From positions 1-12,822 of the forward strand of contig JAJJXM010000215.1 in the NCBI GenBank assembly GCA_024516155.1: DNA of 12,822 bases, in the 5' to 3' direction. Each line of letters begins with the position of its first letter. Positions within the stretch are counted from its first letter, which is position 1. Source of the DNA: Pyronema omphalodes. Lineage: Eukaryota; Ascomycota; Pezizomycetes; Pezizales; Pyronemataceae. Positions 1 to 7,442 of this stretch are shown piece by piece. Made by a program: the position numbers and the translations under genes. A model generated the notes under the pieces. It had not been told where the DNA came from, did not search any database, and saw nothing but the letters and a program-made list of their open reading frames with translations.

Positions 1-426
1 CTGACCATCGGGAGTGACTCCGATGGCCACTGGGTACGCCCCAGAGCGGTCTATCTAAGTTTCTGCAGTAGTCGCCTCTGTCTTTCTGTCTGTGTCTGTC
101 CATCTCGTCACTGTGTCCGTGAGCCCTGTTTGCTCTAGTATCTTTCCTCCACCCTTCCCCAGTTTCTACCGCCTGAAACTCTGATAATAATAAGAAAAGT
201 AAGGAAAACAAAGGAAATGAGAAAATACAGAAACACACCCATCCCCGGCTCCTTGACTTTCCCCAGCTTCTCCTCTCCCTTTTCGTCATTCGTGATACAA
301 AGGAAAACATAATGTAAAAGAAAAGTCAGAAAATGTAGCATATCCTCCCTTCTTCGAATCCATCTTTGTCCTATCCTATCGACAGTTTGCTTCTGGTTTA
401 AATACATTCTGGTGTTTTTTCTTCTT

Positions 427-427
<1 letters not shown>
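1..427 (-). other. 3' UTR of LINE copy A (partial)
   Basis: This stretch matches 8683-9109 of copy B in reverse orientation and 12482-12822 of copy C in the same orientation. It follows the A run on the element's sense strand and is present in all three copies, so it belongs to the element rather than to flanking DNA. A 90-codon minus-strand ORF here (135-407) is not kept in frame among copies and is treated as noncoding. A hairpin-forming sequence is at 5-26. Confidence 0.88.

Positions 428-484
<57 letters not shown>
428..484 (-). repeat. Internal A run (57 A on the element strand)
   Basis: The plus strand shows 57 consecutive T. On the LINE sense strand this is an A run beginning within the TAA stop that ORF2 would have used if its frame were intact (TAA at 483-485). 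Copy B has 24 A at the same place. It is internal: more than 400 bases of element sequence follow it. The length difference is typical of homopolymer slippage. Confidence 0.95.
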
Positions 485-487
<3 letters not shown>

Positions 488-574
488 TGTGTTCTTCATC
501 GGGTCAGTTAACGTACCCCAATCTGCCATTGTGAATCTGTGTTCTGGTGAGTGTCCTCTCCGCTGCAGGGGTAC

Positions 575-3445
575 TTAACTGTGTGTGTGCCCATTCCGCA
601 GTTGCGAGCTTCGTTCAGAGATAATAGTGGTCAGGGCTTGAATTCCGTGTGGCGTGTGGAGGATCATCTTAAGTTGTAGTTGTCGGTGCCGTGGTAGTTT
701 AAGTTGGTGGCGGAGGTTAATACGGTGGGAGGTAAATATGGGGCAGGCCAGGATCAGGTGGCGTGGGTTTGAGGTGGGTGGAGGGGGCATGTGCATGAGC
801 GGGAAGGGTATTGTTCGGAGGGGGGGTGGTGCCAGGCTGTTGAGAAAGTAACCATGTCCTGTTCGGAGGCCCAGTATCGCTGTGGATATCTTTCGGGGCA
901 CTGATGTGTACGCTTCATCAAGCTTCCGCTTGAATGGTGCATCGTATGTCTTTGGGCGGGTGGAGGAGGTGTACCAGGTGACCCAATCATGGATGTGAGC
1001 TTCATGGATGCGGCGTCGCAGCCATGACAAGGAGATTGTCGAGTTCGGTAGGGGGTTTCTGTCAGTTGCCAATTTTGCCAGGCGATCTGCTTCATCGTTG
1101 CCTGCAATGTCGGTGTGGCCTGGTACCCAGTGAAGGTGCACTGTGGAGTTGGTTCGTGTGAGGAGGGTTTGACAGGTGTGGTGGATGATGCCGGCAGTTT
1201 CCCGTCCTGGGCCTGGCGAGAGGTGCGAAGAGCGGATGATGGCTGCCTGGTTGTCGGTGAAGATGTGTATCTGGCGGTTGTGGAGGTGGAGGCGTCGCAG
1301 GTGTGTAGCGCAGGAGAGTAGGCTCTCTGAGATGGCTTGTAGTTCAGCGTCAAAGACTTCGTTTGTGTTGGTCATGGGAATGAGGGCTTGTATTTGTTTG
1401 TCGAGGCCGTAGGGGATGAAGAAGCTAGCCCCGGTCTTGTCGTTGAGTTGGGAGCCATCAGTGTATACCACGATTGCATTGGGTGTTGTTTTGAGGGAGT
1501 GTAGGAGTGCAAGGTGTTCAGTAGCTGCGTCCTCCTTTTCGCTCGTGGAGATGGTTGTTGTCAGGGGGGGTGGTTTCCATACCGAGGGATCCGGTTGGGC
1601 CGTGTTCTCAACTGTGCTGGTGGGGGATAGCCATGGTCTCATCAGAGTGAGGATGCTTGTGAGACGGGACTGGGGGCGTGTGTGACCGTGCCAGTCACAG
1701 TCATACTCTGTGGGGGACATGATGGCGTTCTCAAAGTGGCCTGGGGTGGGGTAGGAGGAGGGGCAGCGGGAAATGACGGGGTGGGTAGGGGGCAGGGAGA
1801 GGAGTCTGAGGGCATATTTTCGTTTCTTGTGGGTGAGTCTGATCTTAACGGGTGGGAGGGCCGCCTCGTTGTGCAGGGCCATGATTGGAGTGGATGTGAA
1901 GGCGTTAAGGATCTTTCGTAGGGCGGTGTTCTGTTGTCGTTGTAGTTTGGATTCCAGCGTTTTCTGATTTGACCACCATATCTCTGAACCGAAGTCGGAC
2001 CTGGACTGGACACATGCACGGTAAAGTGTTCTTGTAGCGGAGGGGGACAGACCAGTTTCATATCGCACAAGGCTTCTTAGGGCGTTAAAGGACCTGGATG
2101 CGGCTGTTAGTCTAGTATTTACATGGTGAACAAAGGAAAGTTTTCTATCAAAGTGGATACCAATCCACCGGACCACATCTTTCTTTCCGCCTTTCGTGCC
2201 TGGTTGGACTATTGTGCCATTGGGAAGTCTGACGCATGTTTGAGGGGTGGTGTCGTCTTTTTGTGATCTGTGGAAATGGAGAAGTTCTGACTTGGAGTCG
2301 TCGAATGCCACTGCGTTGTTGTGGGCCCATTCAAAGGCGGTTTCTGCGGCCCTCTCAAGGGCCCTTGAGTTGGATTCTCTAGATGTACCCTGTGTGACTA
2401 GAGCGACGTCGTCGATGTAGCTGGGTGTCCAGATGCTGGGGTGGATAGATGATAGACTGTCAAAGAGCGGTCGTAGGTAGAGGAGGAACAGGATTGGTGA
2501 GGCGGGTGATCCCTGGGGGATACCGGTTCTGGTAGCTCGTTGTCCGTCGGTGTGTCCGTCGAATGACAAGGCCGTGGTCCTGTCCTGGAGGAAGGAGGCG
2601 CACCAAGATACCGTAGGAAGTGGGCATCCCAGAGATGTCATTGTAGCGAGGAGGCGTGTGGCGGATACATTGTCGAATGCGCCTCTGACGTCGAGGAAGA
2701 GGGCGGAGGTTATGAGTTTGTTTTTGTGCCCAACTTCAATGTCGTGTGTCAGGGCCATTGCTGCGTCGATGGCTGATCGCTTGGGTCGTCCTCCAATTTG
2801 ATCTCTGTGGAGGATGTGGTGTGTTTCTGCTAGTTGTCCTAGACGTGTCGCCATTAGCTTTTCTAAAATCTTTCCCATGCAGTTTAGCAGCGCGATCGGG
2901 CGATAGGCCTTCACAGAGCTGTAGTCAGGTTTGTTTGGCTTCGGTATCACCACTGTAGTAGCCTGTCTCCAGCAGCGTGGTTGATATCCAACTCTGCCCA
3001 GGGTTGCGTATAGAAGGTGGAAATCTTCCGGGATGGTGGTGTAGGCTTGTCGTAGGCACAGGAATGGGATCCCATCCGGGCCAGGGGCCTTCTTCGGTGC
3101 TGAGGTGAAGATGGCTGATTTGACTTCGGTTTCCGAGAATGTGTTCCATTCGATTGGGGGTTTATTGTTGTGGTGGGGTTGAGGAGGGGCGTCTGGTGGG
3201 GGGGGGAACAGGGCCTGAAAGGCTTGAACTTTTCCGGCGAAGTCTGTGCGGAGAGCATTGGGTTGGGTAGTTGTGTCAGTGATTGGTGGGGTGAGCTGAG
3301 CGCGGCGAGGGTTAGTATAGCGGAAGGCAGCCCATATGTCCGCTCCTTTGGCTTGAGACAGGTACTCCTTCCATAGGCTGTCTTTTGCATGTCGGACTGC
3401 CCGGAAGTGGTGGTTGCGTTTGCTTTTGAAGTGGGGCGTGGTCAT
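575..3445 (-). CDS. LINE ORF2, reverse transcriptase and RNase H part (frame separated from the endonuclease)
   Basis: This ORF encodes the polymerase part of the ORF2 protein, which copies element RNA at the nicked target. Visible RT blocks are PKPNK and YRPIALLN (168-187), the QIGGRPKRSA region (216-225), LDVRGAFDN with Asp252, GIPQGSP (308-314) and YIDD (343-346). RNase H spans about 655-795: Asp662 in YTDGS, Glu701, Asp731 in TDNQA, His776 in VPGH and Asp787. All catalytic positions are present. The ATG at 3445 is probably not a true start: upstream homologous sequence continues in the endonuclease frame, and a run of four C (3433-3436) marks the shift. Compared with copy B, residues about 872-893 are out of frame, destroying a C-x-C motif, and a missing base near 614/615 gives an early stop about 30 codons before the ancestral end. 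I call it a damaged ORF2 fragment. Confidence 0.92.
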   Translation of the reverse strand: MTTPHFKSKRNHHFRAVRHAKDSLWKEYLSQAKGADIWAAFRYTNPRRAQLTPPITDTTTQPNALRTDFAGKVQAFQALFPPPPDAPPQPHHNNKPPIEWNTFSETEVKSAIFTSAPKKAPGPDGIPFLCLRQAYTTIPEDFHLLYATLGRVGYQPRCWRQATTVVIPKPNKPDYSSVKAYRPIALLNCMGKILEKLMATRLGQLAETHHILHRDQIGGRPKRSAIDAAMALTHDIEVGHKNKLITSALFLDVRGAFDNVSATRLLATMTSLGCPLPTVSWCASFLQDRTTALSFDGHTDGQRATRTGIPQGSPASPILFLLYLRPLFDSLSSIHPSIWTPSYIDDVALVTQGTSRESNSRALERAAETAFEWAHNNAVAFDDSKSELLHFHRSQKDDTTPQTCVRLPNGTIVQPGTKGGKKDVVRWIGIHFDRKLSFVHHVNTRLTAASRSFNALRSLVRYETGLSPSATRTLYRACVQSRSDFGSEIWWSNQKTLESKLQRQQNTALRKILNAFTSTPIMALHNEAALPPVKIRLTHKKRKYALRLLSLPPTHPVISRCPSSYPTPGHFENAIMSPTEYDCDWHGHTRPQSRLTSILTLMRPWLSPTSTVENTAQPDPSVWKPPPLTTTISTSEKEDAATEHLALLHSLKTTPNAIVVYTDGSQLNDKTGASFFIPYGLDKQIQALIPMTNTNEVFDAELQAISESLLSCATHLRRLHLHNRQIHIFTDNQAAIIRSSHLSPGPGRETAGIIHHTCQTLLTRTNSTVHLHWVPGHTDIAGNDEADRLAKLATDRNPLPNSTISLSWLRRRIHEAHIHDWVTWYTSSTRPKTYDAPFKRKLDEAYTSVPRKISTAILGLRTGHGYFLNSLAPPPLRTIPFPLMHMPPPPTSNPRHLILACPIFTSHRINLRHQLKLPRHRQLQLKMILHTPHGIQALTTIISERSSQLRNGHTHS

Positions 3446-4475
3446 CTGGGTTCCTTGTGCGCTTCCAGACCCTTTGAGCCTGGTTCATTTCTTTCCTAGT
3501 GGTTGTGAGATTGTCAGTCCACCAGCGTTTAGATCTGGGGGAATGTTCGATGGCTGGAGTAGATTGTTCGGCTGCCGTGGCTATGGTTTGTTGAAGGGAG
3601 GCGGCCCATTCGTCCAGGTTATTGGTAGTAGGATTCCCTTGTAGGTGTGACCACCGGGGTCGAAGGGAAGATGCGAGTCGTGTGAGGATGGTAGCAAATT
3701 CATCCCAGTTGGTCTTTTTCCAGTTCAGTCGTGGTTTGGGGTTGGAGAGCTCAACATCTGGGTGTTGCGACTGTATTTGGAACCGGATGACCTCATGGTC
3801 TGAACCTGTTGCCGCTTCCTCATCGACTGCCCAGTTCTGTACTTCATTCGCCATGGAGGGTGTAGAGAGTGTCAGGTCCAGGACGGAGGATCCCCGGCCA
3901 TTGCGGTAGTGGTATGTTGGTGTGTCTGGTGTGTTAGCTAGGTGCCAGCCGGCTTCTTCAATCAGGTATACCAGCTCGTCCGCGCGTGTCATCCGTGTGA
4001 GATGAGAGTTCCACAGTGTATGATGGGCATTCATATCACCTGTCAGGACGCAGCGGTGGGGTAGGGTAAGTGGGGTAAATGAGCGTGGGAGGGTGTATTG
4101 TTTGGATTCTTGTTCCCATTCGTTGTAAATGTTCAGTAGGTAAAAGGTGGGGATAAGGGGGGTGTGTATTTCAAGGATCTGGAGATCCGGGTCCGCACAG
4201 ATGTCAGGACGTGGAGTAACATGTAGGTGAGGGTTTAGTCTCGAAATGTACGCCATCGTCCTGACAACTGTCCGATTGTTTGCTGGGGGTATAAGGAGAA
4301 GGAAATCTGGGTGTGTTGTGGCATATATGGGATTTCTGATATCAGCTTCCTGTATCAGAATGATGTCTGCGGTCCTGCCAGCAGAGTTCAGAAGGGAGTT
4401 AAGGGCTATGGTGCTTCTATTAATGTTGTGGGATATTATTCGTAGGGTTGCCGCGGAAGAGTTGTAATTACTCAT
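3312..4475 (-). CDS. LINE ORF2, N-terminal APE-type endonuclease part
   Basis: The endonuclease nicks chromosomal DNA to prime reverse transcription. The motifs fit the exonuclease-endonuclease-phosphatase fold: HNIN with Asn17, IQEAD with Glu43, LLNIYN (113-118), GDMNAHH with Asp147 and Asn149, SVLDLTL with Asp200, and GSDHE with Asp226 and His227. All core catalytic residues are therefore present. The genuine coding part ends near residue 347 (base about 3434); the last 40 or so residues are out of frame, and the matching ORF2 sequence continues in the frame of the 575-3445 ORF. The ATG overlaps the ORF1 stop by eight bases (4468-4475), which supports this start and suggests translation coupled to ORF1. 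A single extra C at 3433-3436 best explains the split; programmed frameshifting is a less likely alternative. Confidence 0.9.
   Translation of the reverse strand: MSNYNSSAATLRIISHNINRSTIALNSLLNSAGRTADIILIQEADIRNPIYATTHPDFLLLIPPANNRTVVRTMAYISRLNPHLHVTPRPDICADPDLQILEIHTPLIPTFYLLNIYNEWEQESKQYTLPRSFTPLTLPHRCVLTGDMNAHHTLWNSHLTRMTRADELVYLIEEAGWHLANTPDTPTYHYRNGRGSSVLDLTLSTPSMANEVQNWAVDEEAATGSDHEVIRFQIQSQHPDVELSNPKPRLNWKKTNWDEFATILTRLASSLRPRWSHLQGNPTTNNLDEWAASLQQTIATAAEQSTPAIEHSPRSKRWWTDNLTTTRKEMNQAQRVWKRTRNPDDHAPLQKQTQPPLPGSPTCKRQPMEGVPVSSQRSGHMGCLPLY
3433..3436 (-). other. Frameshift site splitting ORF2
   Basis: The minus strand has four C here (GGGG on plus). Reading the endonuclease frame through gives an unrelated, soon-terminated tail, while one base fewer would join it to the basic, His-rich stretch that leads into the RT frame. 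Both frames make sense only up to or from this point, so the shift lies here or within a few bases. No second copy covers this region in the window. Confidence 0.75.
4468..4475 (-). promoter_or_regulatory. ORF1 stop / ORF2 start overlap
   Basis: The minus strand reads ATGAGTAA: the ORF2 ATG sits five bases upstream of the ORF1 TAA end, in a different frame. Such overlaps allow a terminating ribosome to reinitiate on ORF2, a mechanism shown for some other LINEs. Here the overlap is seen directly; coupling is inferred. Confidence 0.7.
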
Positions 4476-6129
4476 CGGTGGTCATATTAGTGTCAGAGGG
4501 TAGGTCAGAGGGTTTGTGGGCGGTTTTTGTTCTTTGCCAGACAGTTCTTATGACTTCCAGGCGGGAGGGGCATTTGGGGTGGAATGCAGGGTGGGCTGTG
4601 TCATCTTGATTGGCATCAGTGCAGTTTCTGCATTTAACACTGACATGGGGGCATAGCCGTCCAGTCTTGGTCGGACATTCAGCACATTGATGCAGGTCAG
4701 TGGAATGTGGGCCGGCACAAAGGGCGCAAGTGGGGTGGGAAATGGAGGGGCAGACCGCGTGGTGGTGTCCAAAGTTAAGGCAGCGACGGCATTGGTCGGT
4801 GGGGCGAGCTGAGTGATACTCAGTAACCTTCCTCTGCTCATAGCGTACAATAACTTTGGTTCTCTTGAGCCGTTGCGCGTCTTCATTGGTCTTAAGGGCG
4901 ATCATAACACTTGATGCTGTCTTGCCAACGCGTTTGTCAGGGTGGGTTATGTATCGGGGGGGTTGGGCGAGTTGGATATCATGGTTGCGCTCAATCTCAG
5001 ATTGGAGAGCTTGCATGCCATCAGGGTTATCAGGGTAGGAGTCAAGTGGAATGCTGTGTACCGTAAGTTTGAACCACTTTTCGGCAACGCGGGGTGCAAG
5101 CAGGGTGTAGTGGATTGACTGGGCAGCCTCCTGGAGGGTGTTGAGGTGGGCAGTAACTTCTTCAGTAGTGGTTTTGGGGGAGAACGTAAGGGTGAGGTTT
5201 CCAAGCTGGTTGCGGCGCACCGTAACAACAGACATGTGGTCAGGGGCATCTGCCTCCCGGAGTGCACGGTTGGTAGCAGTACCGAGGTGGGCATTGACAT
5301 CATGTGTGAGTTTTTCTGGGTCTGGGCAGGGGATGGAAACAGTAACAGGGCGGGGGACGGCAGGTTTTGGTGATGGCTTTTTGGGTTGAGAGGGGGTCTT
5401 GGACTTCTGGGTGGCGACAGTCTGGGTAACAGAGCTGAAGAGCTTTCTGGGGATATTTGGTTCTGTCCAGGCAGCAGTTCCTTGGGGGACGGGGAAGGGG
5501 ATAGCGGGGGGGGCGGCGATATTGTGTTTAGCTAGTGCTTCTTCAGCAGCGAAACAACGGGTCTTCCAGTAGGTGACCAGATCGTCGGTTTGGGCAGGAG
5601 GCAGGGGGTCGGTGTCAGGGGCGGGGTCGGCAGAGTCAGGAATATCATGGGAGGGCAGGAGCTTGCGGAGCATTTCTTCGATCTTGCGTAGTGTTGCTCT
5701 ATCGCGGTCCATGATGCTGAATGCTTTATTGAGGCGTTGGGTGGTACGGTGGTCGTTGAGGCGTGCAGCATCAGCGTGTGCGGTTACTGTGGCCATAACT
5801 CGGTCGATTGCTGTGAGGTCTGCGATGCTGGTGTGTTGGGGGACCGCTGTTTCATTGCCGAGTGTGCGCAAGGAGGCCTGGATGCCGTGTTCGTAGACGA
5901 GAGGAGTTTCAGTTGAAGTGGTGGTGGACGGTGCAGAGCGTTTTGCCGGAAGGGTTGGGAAGTCTTGGATGTTGCGTACGTGGATTGTGTGTCCAGTTCT
6001 GGGTGCAGTTGGGGCAGGCGGTTGGTGTTGAGGGGTGGGTTGCGGCGGGGTGGAGGGGCGGCGAGCTGGGGTTGGTGTAGGCGACGCGGTTTCTTCGTCA
6101 CTGACGTCAGTGTCGGTGTCGAGGTTCAT
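4468..6129 (-). CDS. LINE ORF1, nucleic-acid-binding gag-like protein
   Basis: ORF1 proteins of this type bind element RNA and form the ribonucleoprotein used for retrotransposition. The 553-residue frame starts with an acidic, then Pro/Thr-rich disordered region (about 1-75). A helical, charged stretch with possible coiled-coil character follows (about 105-160). A second Pro/Lys-rich linker (240-262) leads to a mixed alpha/beta region (263-430) that could be an RRM-like fold. The C-terminus has three zinc knuckles: Cys447, Cys450, His455, Cys460 (classical CX2CX4HX4C); Cys468, Cys471, His475, Cys482; and Cys500, Cys503, His513 or His517, Cys520. Its stop TAA overlaps the ORF2 ATG. The ATG at 6129 opens the frame as it stands, but an upstream ATG at 6256 would extend it by about 42 codons if the seven-A run at 6223-6229 had one A fewer. 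Confidence 0.9.
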   Translation of the reverse strand: MNLDTDTDVSDEETASPTPTPARRPSTPPQPTPQHQPPAPTAPRTGHTIHVRNIQDFPTLPAKRSAPSTTTSTETPLVYEHGIQASLRTLGNETAVPQHTSIADLTAIDRVMATVTAHADAARLNDHRTTQRLNKAFSIMDRDRATLRKIEEMLRKLLPSHDIPDSADPAPDTDPLPPAQTDDLVTYWKTRCFAAEEALAKHNIAAPPAIPFPVPQGTAAWTEPNIPRKLFSSVTQTVATQKSKTPSQPKKPSPKPAVPRPVTVSIPCPDPEKLTHDVNAHLGTATNRALREADAPDHMSVVTVRRNQLGNLTLTFSPKTTTEEVTAHLNTLQEAAQSIHYTLLAPRVAEKWFKLTVHSIPLDSYPDNPDGMQALQSEIERNHDIQLAQPPRYITHPDKRVGKTASSVMIALKTNEDAQRLKRTKVIVRYEQRKVTEYHSARPTDQCRRCLNFGHHHAVCPSISHPTCALCAGPHSTDLHQCAECPTKTGRLCPHVSVKCRNCTDANQDDTAHPAFHPKCPSRLEVIRTVWQRTKTAHKPSDLPSDTNMTTDE

Positions 6130-6256
6130 GTCGTCAAGTGTGGTTGCTTGGGAGTGCGGCTCTGCGCTAGCGTGTTGGCTCGCGCTAAGGCTCGGCGTGC
6201 TGATTTTGTCGGGGGGAAGAGGTTTTTTTGCGGGGGGCAGCAGAGCGTGGGGCCAT
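6130..6256 (-). pseudogene. Possible N-terminal extension of LINE ORF1, frameshifted
   Basis: A minus-strand ATG at 6254-6256 has G at -3 and at +4, a good initiation context. Its frame ends in a TAG after about 23 codons. The ORF1 frame itself has no stop from 6129 back to this region. The two frames differ by one base and meet at a run of seven A (T at 6223-6229). Removal of one A would join the 6256 ATG to ORF1, giving a protein of about 595 residues with a basic, Pro-rich start. If so, copy A has lost its true ORF1 start. The alternative is that 6129 is the real start and this is 5' UTR with a short upstream ORF. Confidence 0.45.
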
Positions 6257-6430
6257 GTCGCCGCGAAGGAGTTAGGAGGGGAGATCGAGTGAGCGATAGA
6301 TTTTAAAGGGAAGAGAAGAGAGGACGAGTTCGAGCGAGTGGTTGTTGTTTTGTGGTTGTGGTGGGGTCGCGTTGTGCCTATGCCGAGGGGCGTCTTCAGG
6401 GGCCGTGATTCTCTTTCACCTCGCTTGCGC
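6257..6430 (-). other. Probable 5' UTR of LINE copy A
   Basis: The sense strand is C-rich and G-poor, with CA-rich stretches, like the rest of the element and unlike the flanking DNA. It has no long ORF. It should hold the internal promoter if the element follows the usual LINE plan, but I recognise no specific promoter motif. The outer boundary is approximate. Confidence 0.45.
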
Positions 6431-6489
6431 GACGAAAAAGAGCGTGCCGGGTCTGTAGAGGCTTCGGGTAGGTAAATCGAGTGCGCTAT

Positions 6490-6879
6490 TCAAGAATCCG
6501 CTCGAAAATCTGATGATTTCCGGGTGGTTGTTGAGATAGCTGGGGGGGGGGGTCGAACTCGGGGTGTGTTCCTGTCAGTCGTCTCAGCTTGGTTGTGCAT
6601 ATACTGTTGATTGTATGTCTCAGCTGGGTTGTGCATATACTGTTGACTGTATGTCTCAGCTGGGTTGGGCATAAACTGGTCGTTGTACATCCCGTCCGAG
6701 CTGGACATGTACTGTTGGTTATAGGTACCAGGTTCAGAATTGCCAGAATAAGCCGCTGATTCCTGAGTCTGGAAAGGGCGATATAGCGAGCCAGTATCCC
6801 GGATACGGCGAGAATCTCTGCTGGGACCTCGATCAGGAGGAGCATTCCGTCGATCGGGGGGATATTGATTGTTGTACAT
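6490..6879 (-). CDS. Tyr/Gln/Asn-rich repeat protein, possibly a host exon cut by LINE copy A
   Basis: I do not recognise this 129-residue frame. It starts at an ATG with A at -3 (bases AAG before it). The first 45 residues are Arg/Pro/Asp/Tyr-rich, followed by four 12-residue repeats of the form QQYMHNPAETYN (residues 55-102) and a Pro/Thr/Arg end. The sequence is hydrophilic with no membrane segment or signal peptide, so it is likely disordered. The frame ends at 6490, close to the presumed 5' end of copy A on the same strand, so the original gene may continue beyond the insertion or the coding part may join a downstream exon. The Pro110-Pro113 run comes from an 11-C tract that could also mark a junction. 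It may be partial or not a real gene. Confidence 0.45.
   Translation of the reverse strand: MYNNQYPPDRRNAPPDRGPSRDSRRIRDTGSLYRPFQTQESAAYSGNSEPGTYNQQYMSSSDGMYNDQFMPNPAETYSQQYMHNPAETYNQQYMHNQAETTDRNTPRVRPPPPAISTTTRKSSDFRADS
6542..6552 (-). repeat. 11-base C run (G on plus strand)
   Basis: Eleven consecutive G on the plus strand lie between the repeat-bearing ORF and the presumed 5' UTR of copy A. It is slippage-prone and falls within the uncertain boundary zone of the LINE. The reading frame of the ORF downstream of it is therefore unreliable. Confidence 0.85.
6574..6717 (-). repeat. 36-bp tandem repeat, four units, in coding frame
   Basis: Four units of 36 bp encode 12-residue repeats. The two units nearest 6574 are almost identical, and the two farther units are diverged. 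The unit length is a multiple of three, so copy number changes would keep the frame. Confidence 0.85.
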
Positions 6880-7427
6880 CTTTGTAGGACTCTCTGTCTG
6901 CGATGGCCTTATTATTCAGGAAGATAGGTGAGAAAGGCTGCGTTTTGAAAATCCCGGGTTTCGTATAGGTGGATGTATAGGTGTATTTATTTGCAACGGA
7001 TGGAGGTTAATGGTCAACTACCATGTTTGCAGTTAAGTGTTAGGCGTGATGTCGGGATAGTATGCAGTACATACATCCTCAACTTGATATGCTTTCCATC
7101 ATCTGTCATGTTCAATCTTTGAGAGAGAATGACAAAAGAATGAAATTCTATGCGAGATGCTGAGGTTTGAACAGGTTGGGGCATTGAATACCGTGAGCTT
7201 TCATTGTGAGCCGTACGAATGGTCCATTACCTTTGTGAGGCGTCCGGACCGAGCAAAGACGCCGAAGATTGGTGCCTATGAATCGGTGTAAAATCGAGCG
7301 GTCTTCTTTACAAACTGTCTGCCAAGTTTATGGGCGAAAATAAACGTCACAAGATGTACAGGTTGGTGGTATTACACAGCGCGGATGCACCCATTTTCGG
7401 TGCAAATCAAGAAAATCACCTCCACCC
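6880..7427. other. Intergenic DNA without recognised gene
   Basis: About 550 bases of mixed composition lie between the start of the 6490-6879 ORF and copy B. No ORF of note, no tRNA and no repeat was found. On the minus strand it would include the 5' UTR and promoter of that ORF; an A/T-rich patch around 6970-6995 is the only suggestive element. The right end holds the target site of copy B. Confidence 0.6.
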
Positions 7428-7442
7428 ATGCAACATACATGC
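7428..7442 (+). repeat. Left target-site duplication of LINE copy B
   Basis: ATGCAACATACATGC here is repeated exactly at 9188-9202, directly after the (AAAT)n tail. Homology to copy A begins at 7442, so the last C may be shared with the element. The repeat flanks only the 5'-truncated insertion and marks target-primed integration. Confidence 0.95.

Larger units (their letters stand above)
1..6430 (-). mobile_element. LINE (non-LTR retrotransposon) copy A, near full length
   Basis: On the minus strand this is a two-ORF LINE: a C-rich 5' UTR, ORF1 with three zinc knuckles, ORF2 with APE-type endonuclease, reverse transcriptase and RNase H, a long A run, then a 3' UTR. The 3' end is cut by the window: by comparison with copies B and C, about 80 bases of UTR and the (AAAT)n tail lie to the left of base 1. 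The 5' boundary is not visible as a sharp junction. I place it near 6430 from the fading of C-rich sense-strand composition, but anything from about 6260 to 6550 is possible. A target-site duplication cannot be tested because one flank is outside the window. EN, RT and RNase H together with ORF1 knuckles place it in the I/Tad-like group; the exact clade needs a tree. Several single-base indels suggest an inactive copy. Confidence 0.93.

Noticed and set aside
754..1353. 199-codon minus-strand ORF inside RNase H, and its counterpart at 7630-8388
   Set aside because: It is an alternative frame of the real ORF2. It is open because the sense strand is C-rich; it lacks domain motifs.
1642..3390. 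Several minus-strand ORFs overlapping RT, and plus-strand ORFs across the LINE
   Set aside because: They are shadows of ORF2 in other frames, without recognisable domains.
3312..4475. Endonuclease-like ORF considered as a stand-alone host DNA repair enzyme
   Set aside because: It overlaps ORF1 by eight bases, lies upstream of RT in the same element, and matches the LINE endonuclease layout.
5138..6306. Plus-strand ORFs antisense to ORF1
   Set aside because: Antisense of a C-rich coding strand gives Gly/Val/Arg/Trp-rich shadow frames; nothing supports expression.
6574..6717. Tandem repeats considered as a CRISPR array
   Set aside because: The units are contiguous without spacers, keep a coding frame, and the genome is eukaryotic. 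The same holds for 10484-10573 and 12080-12313.
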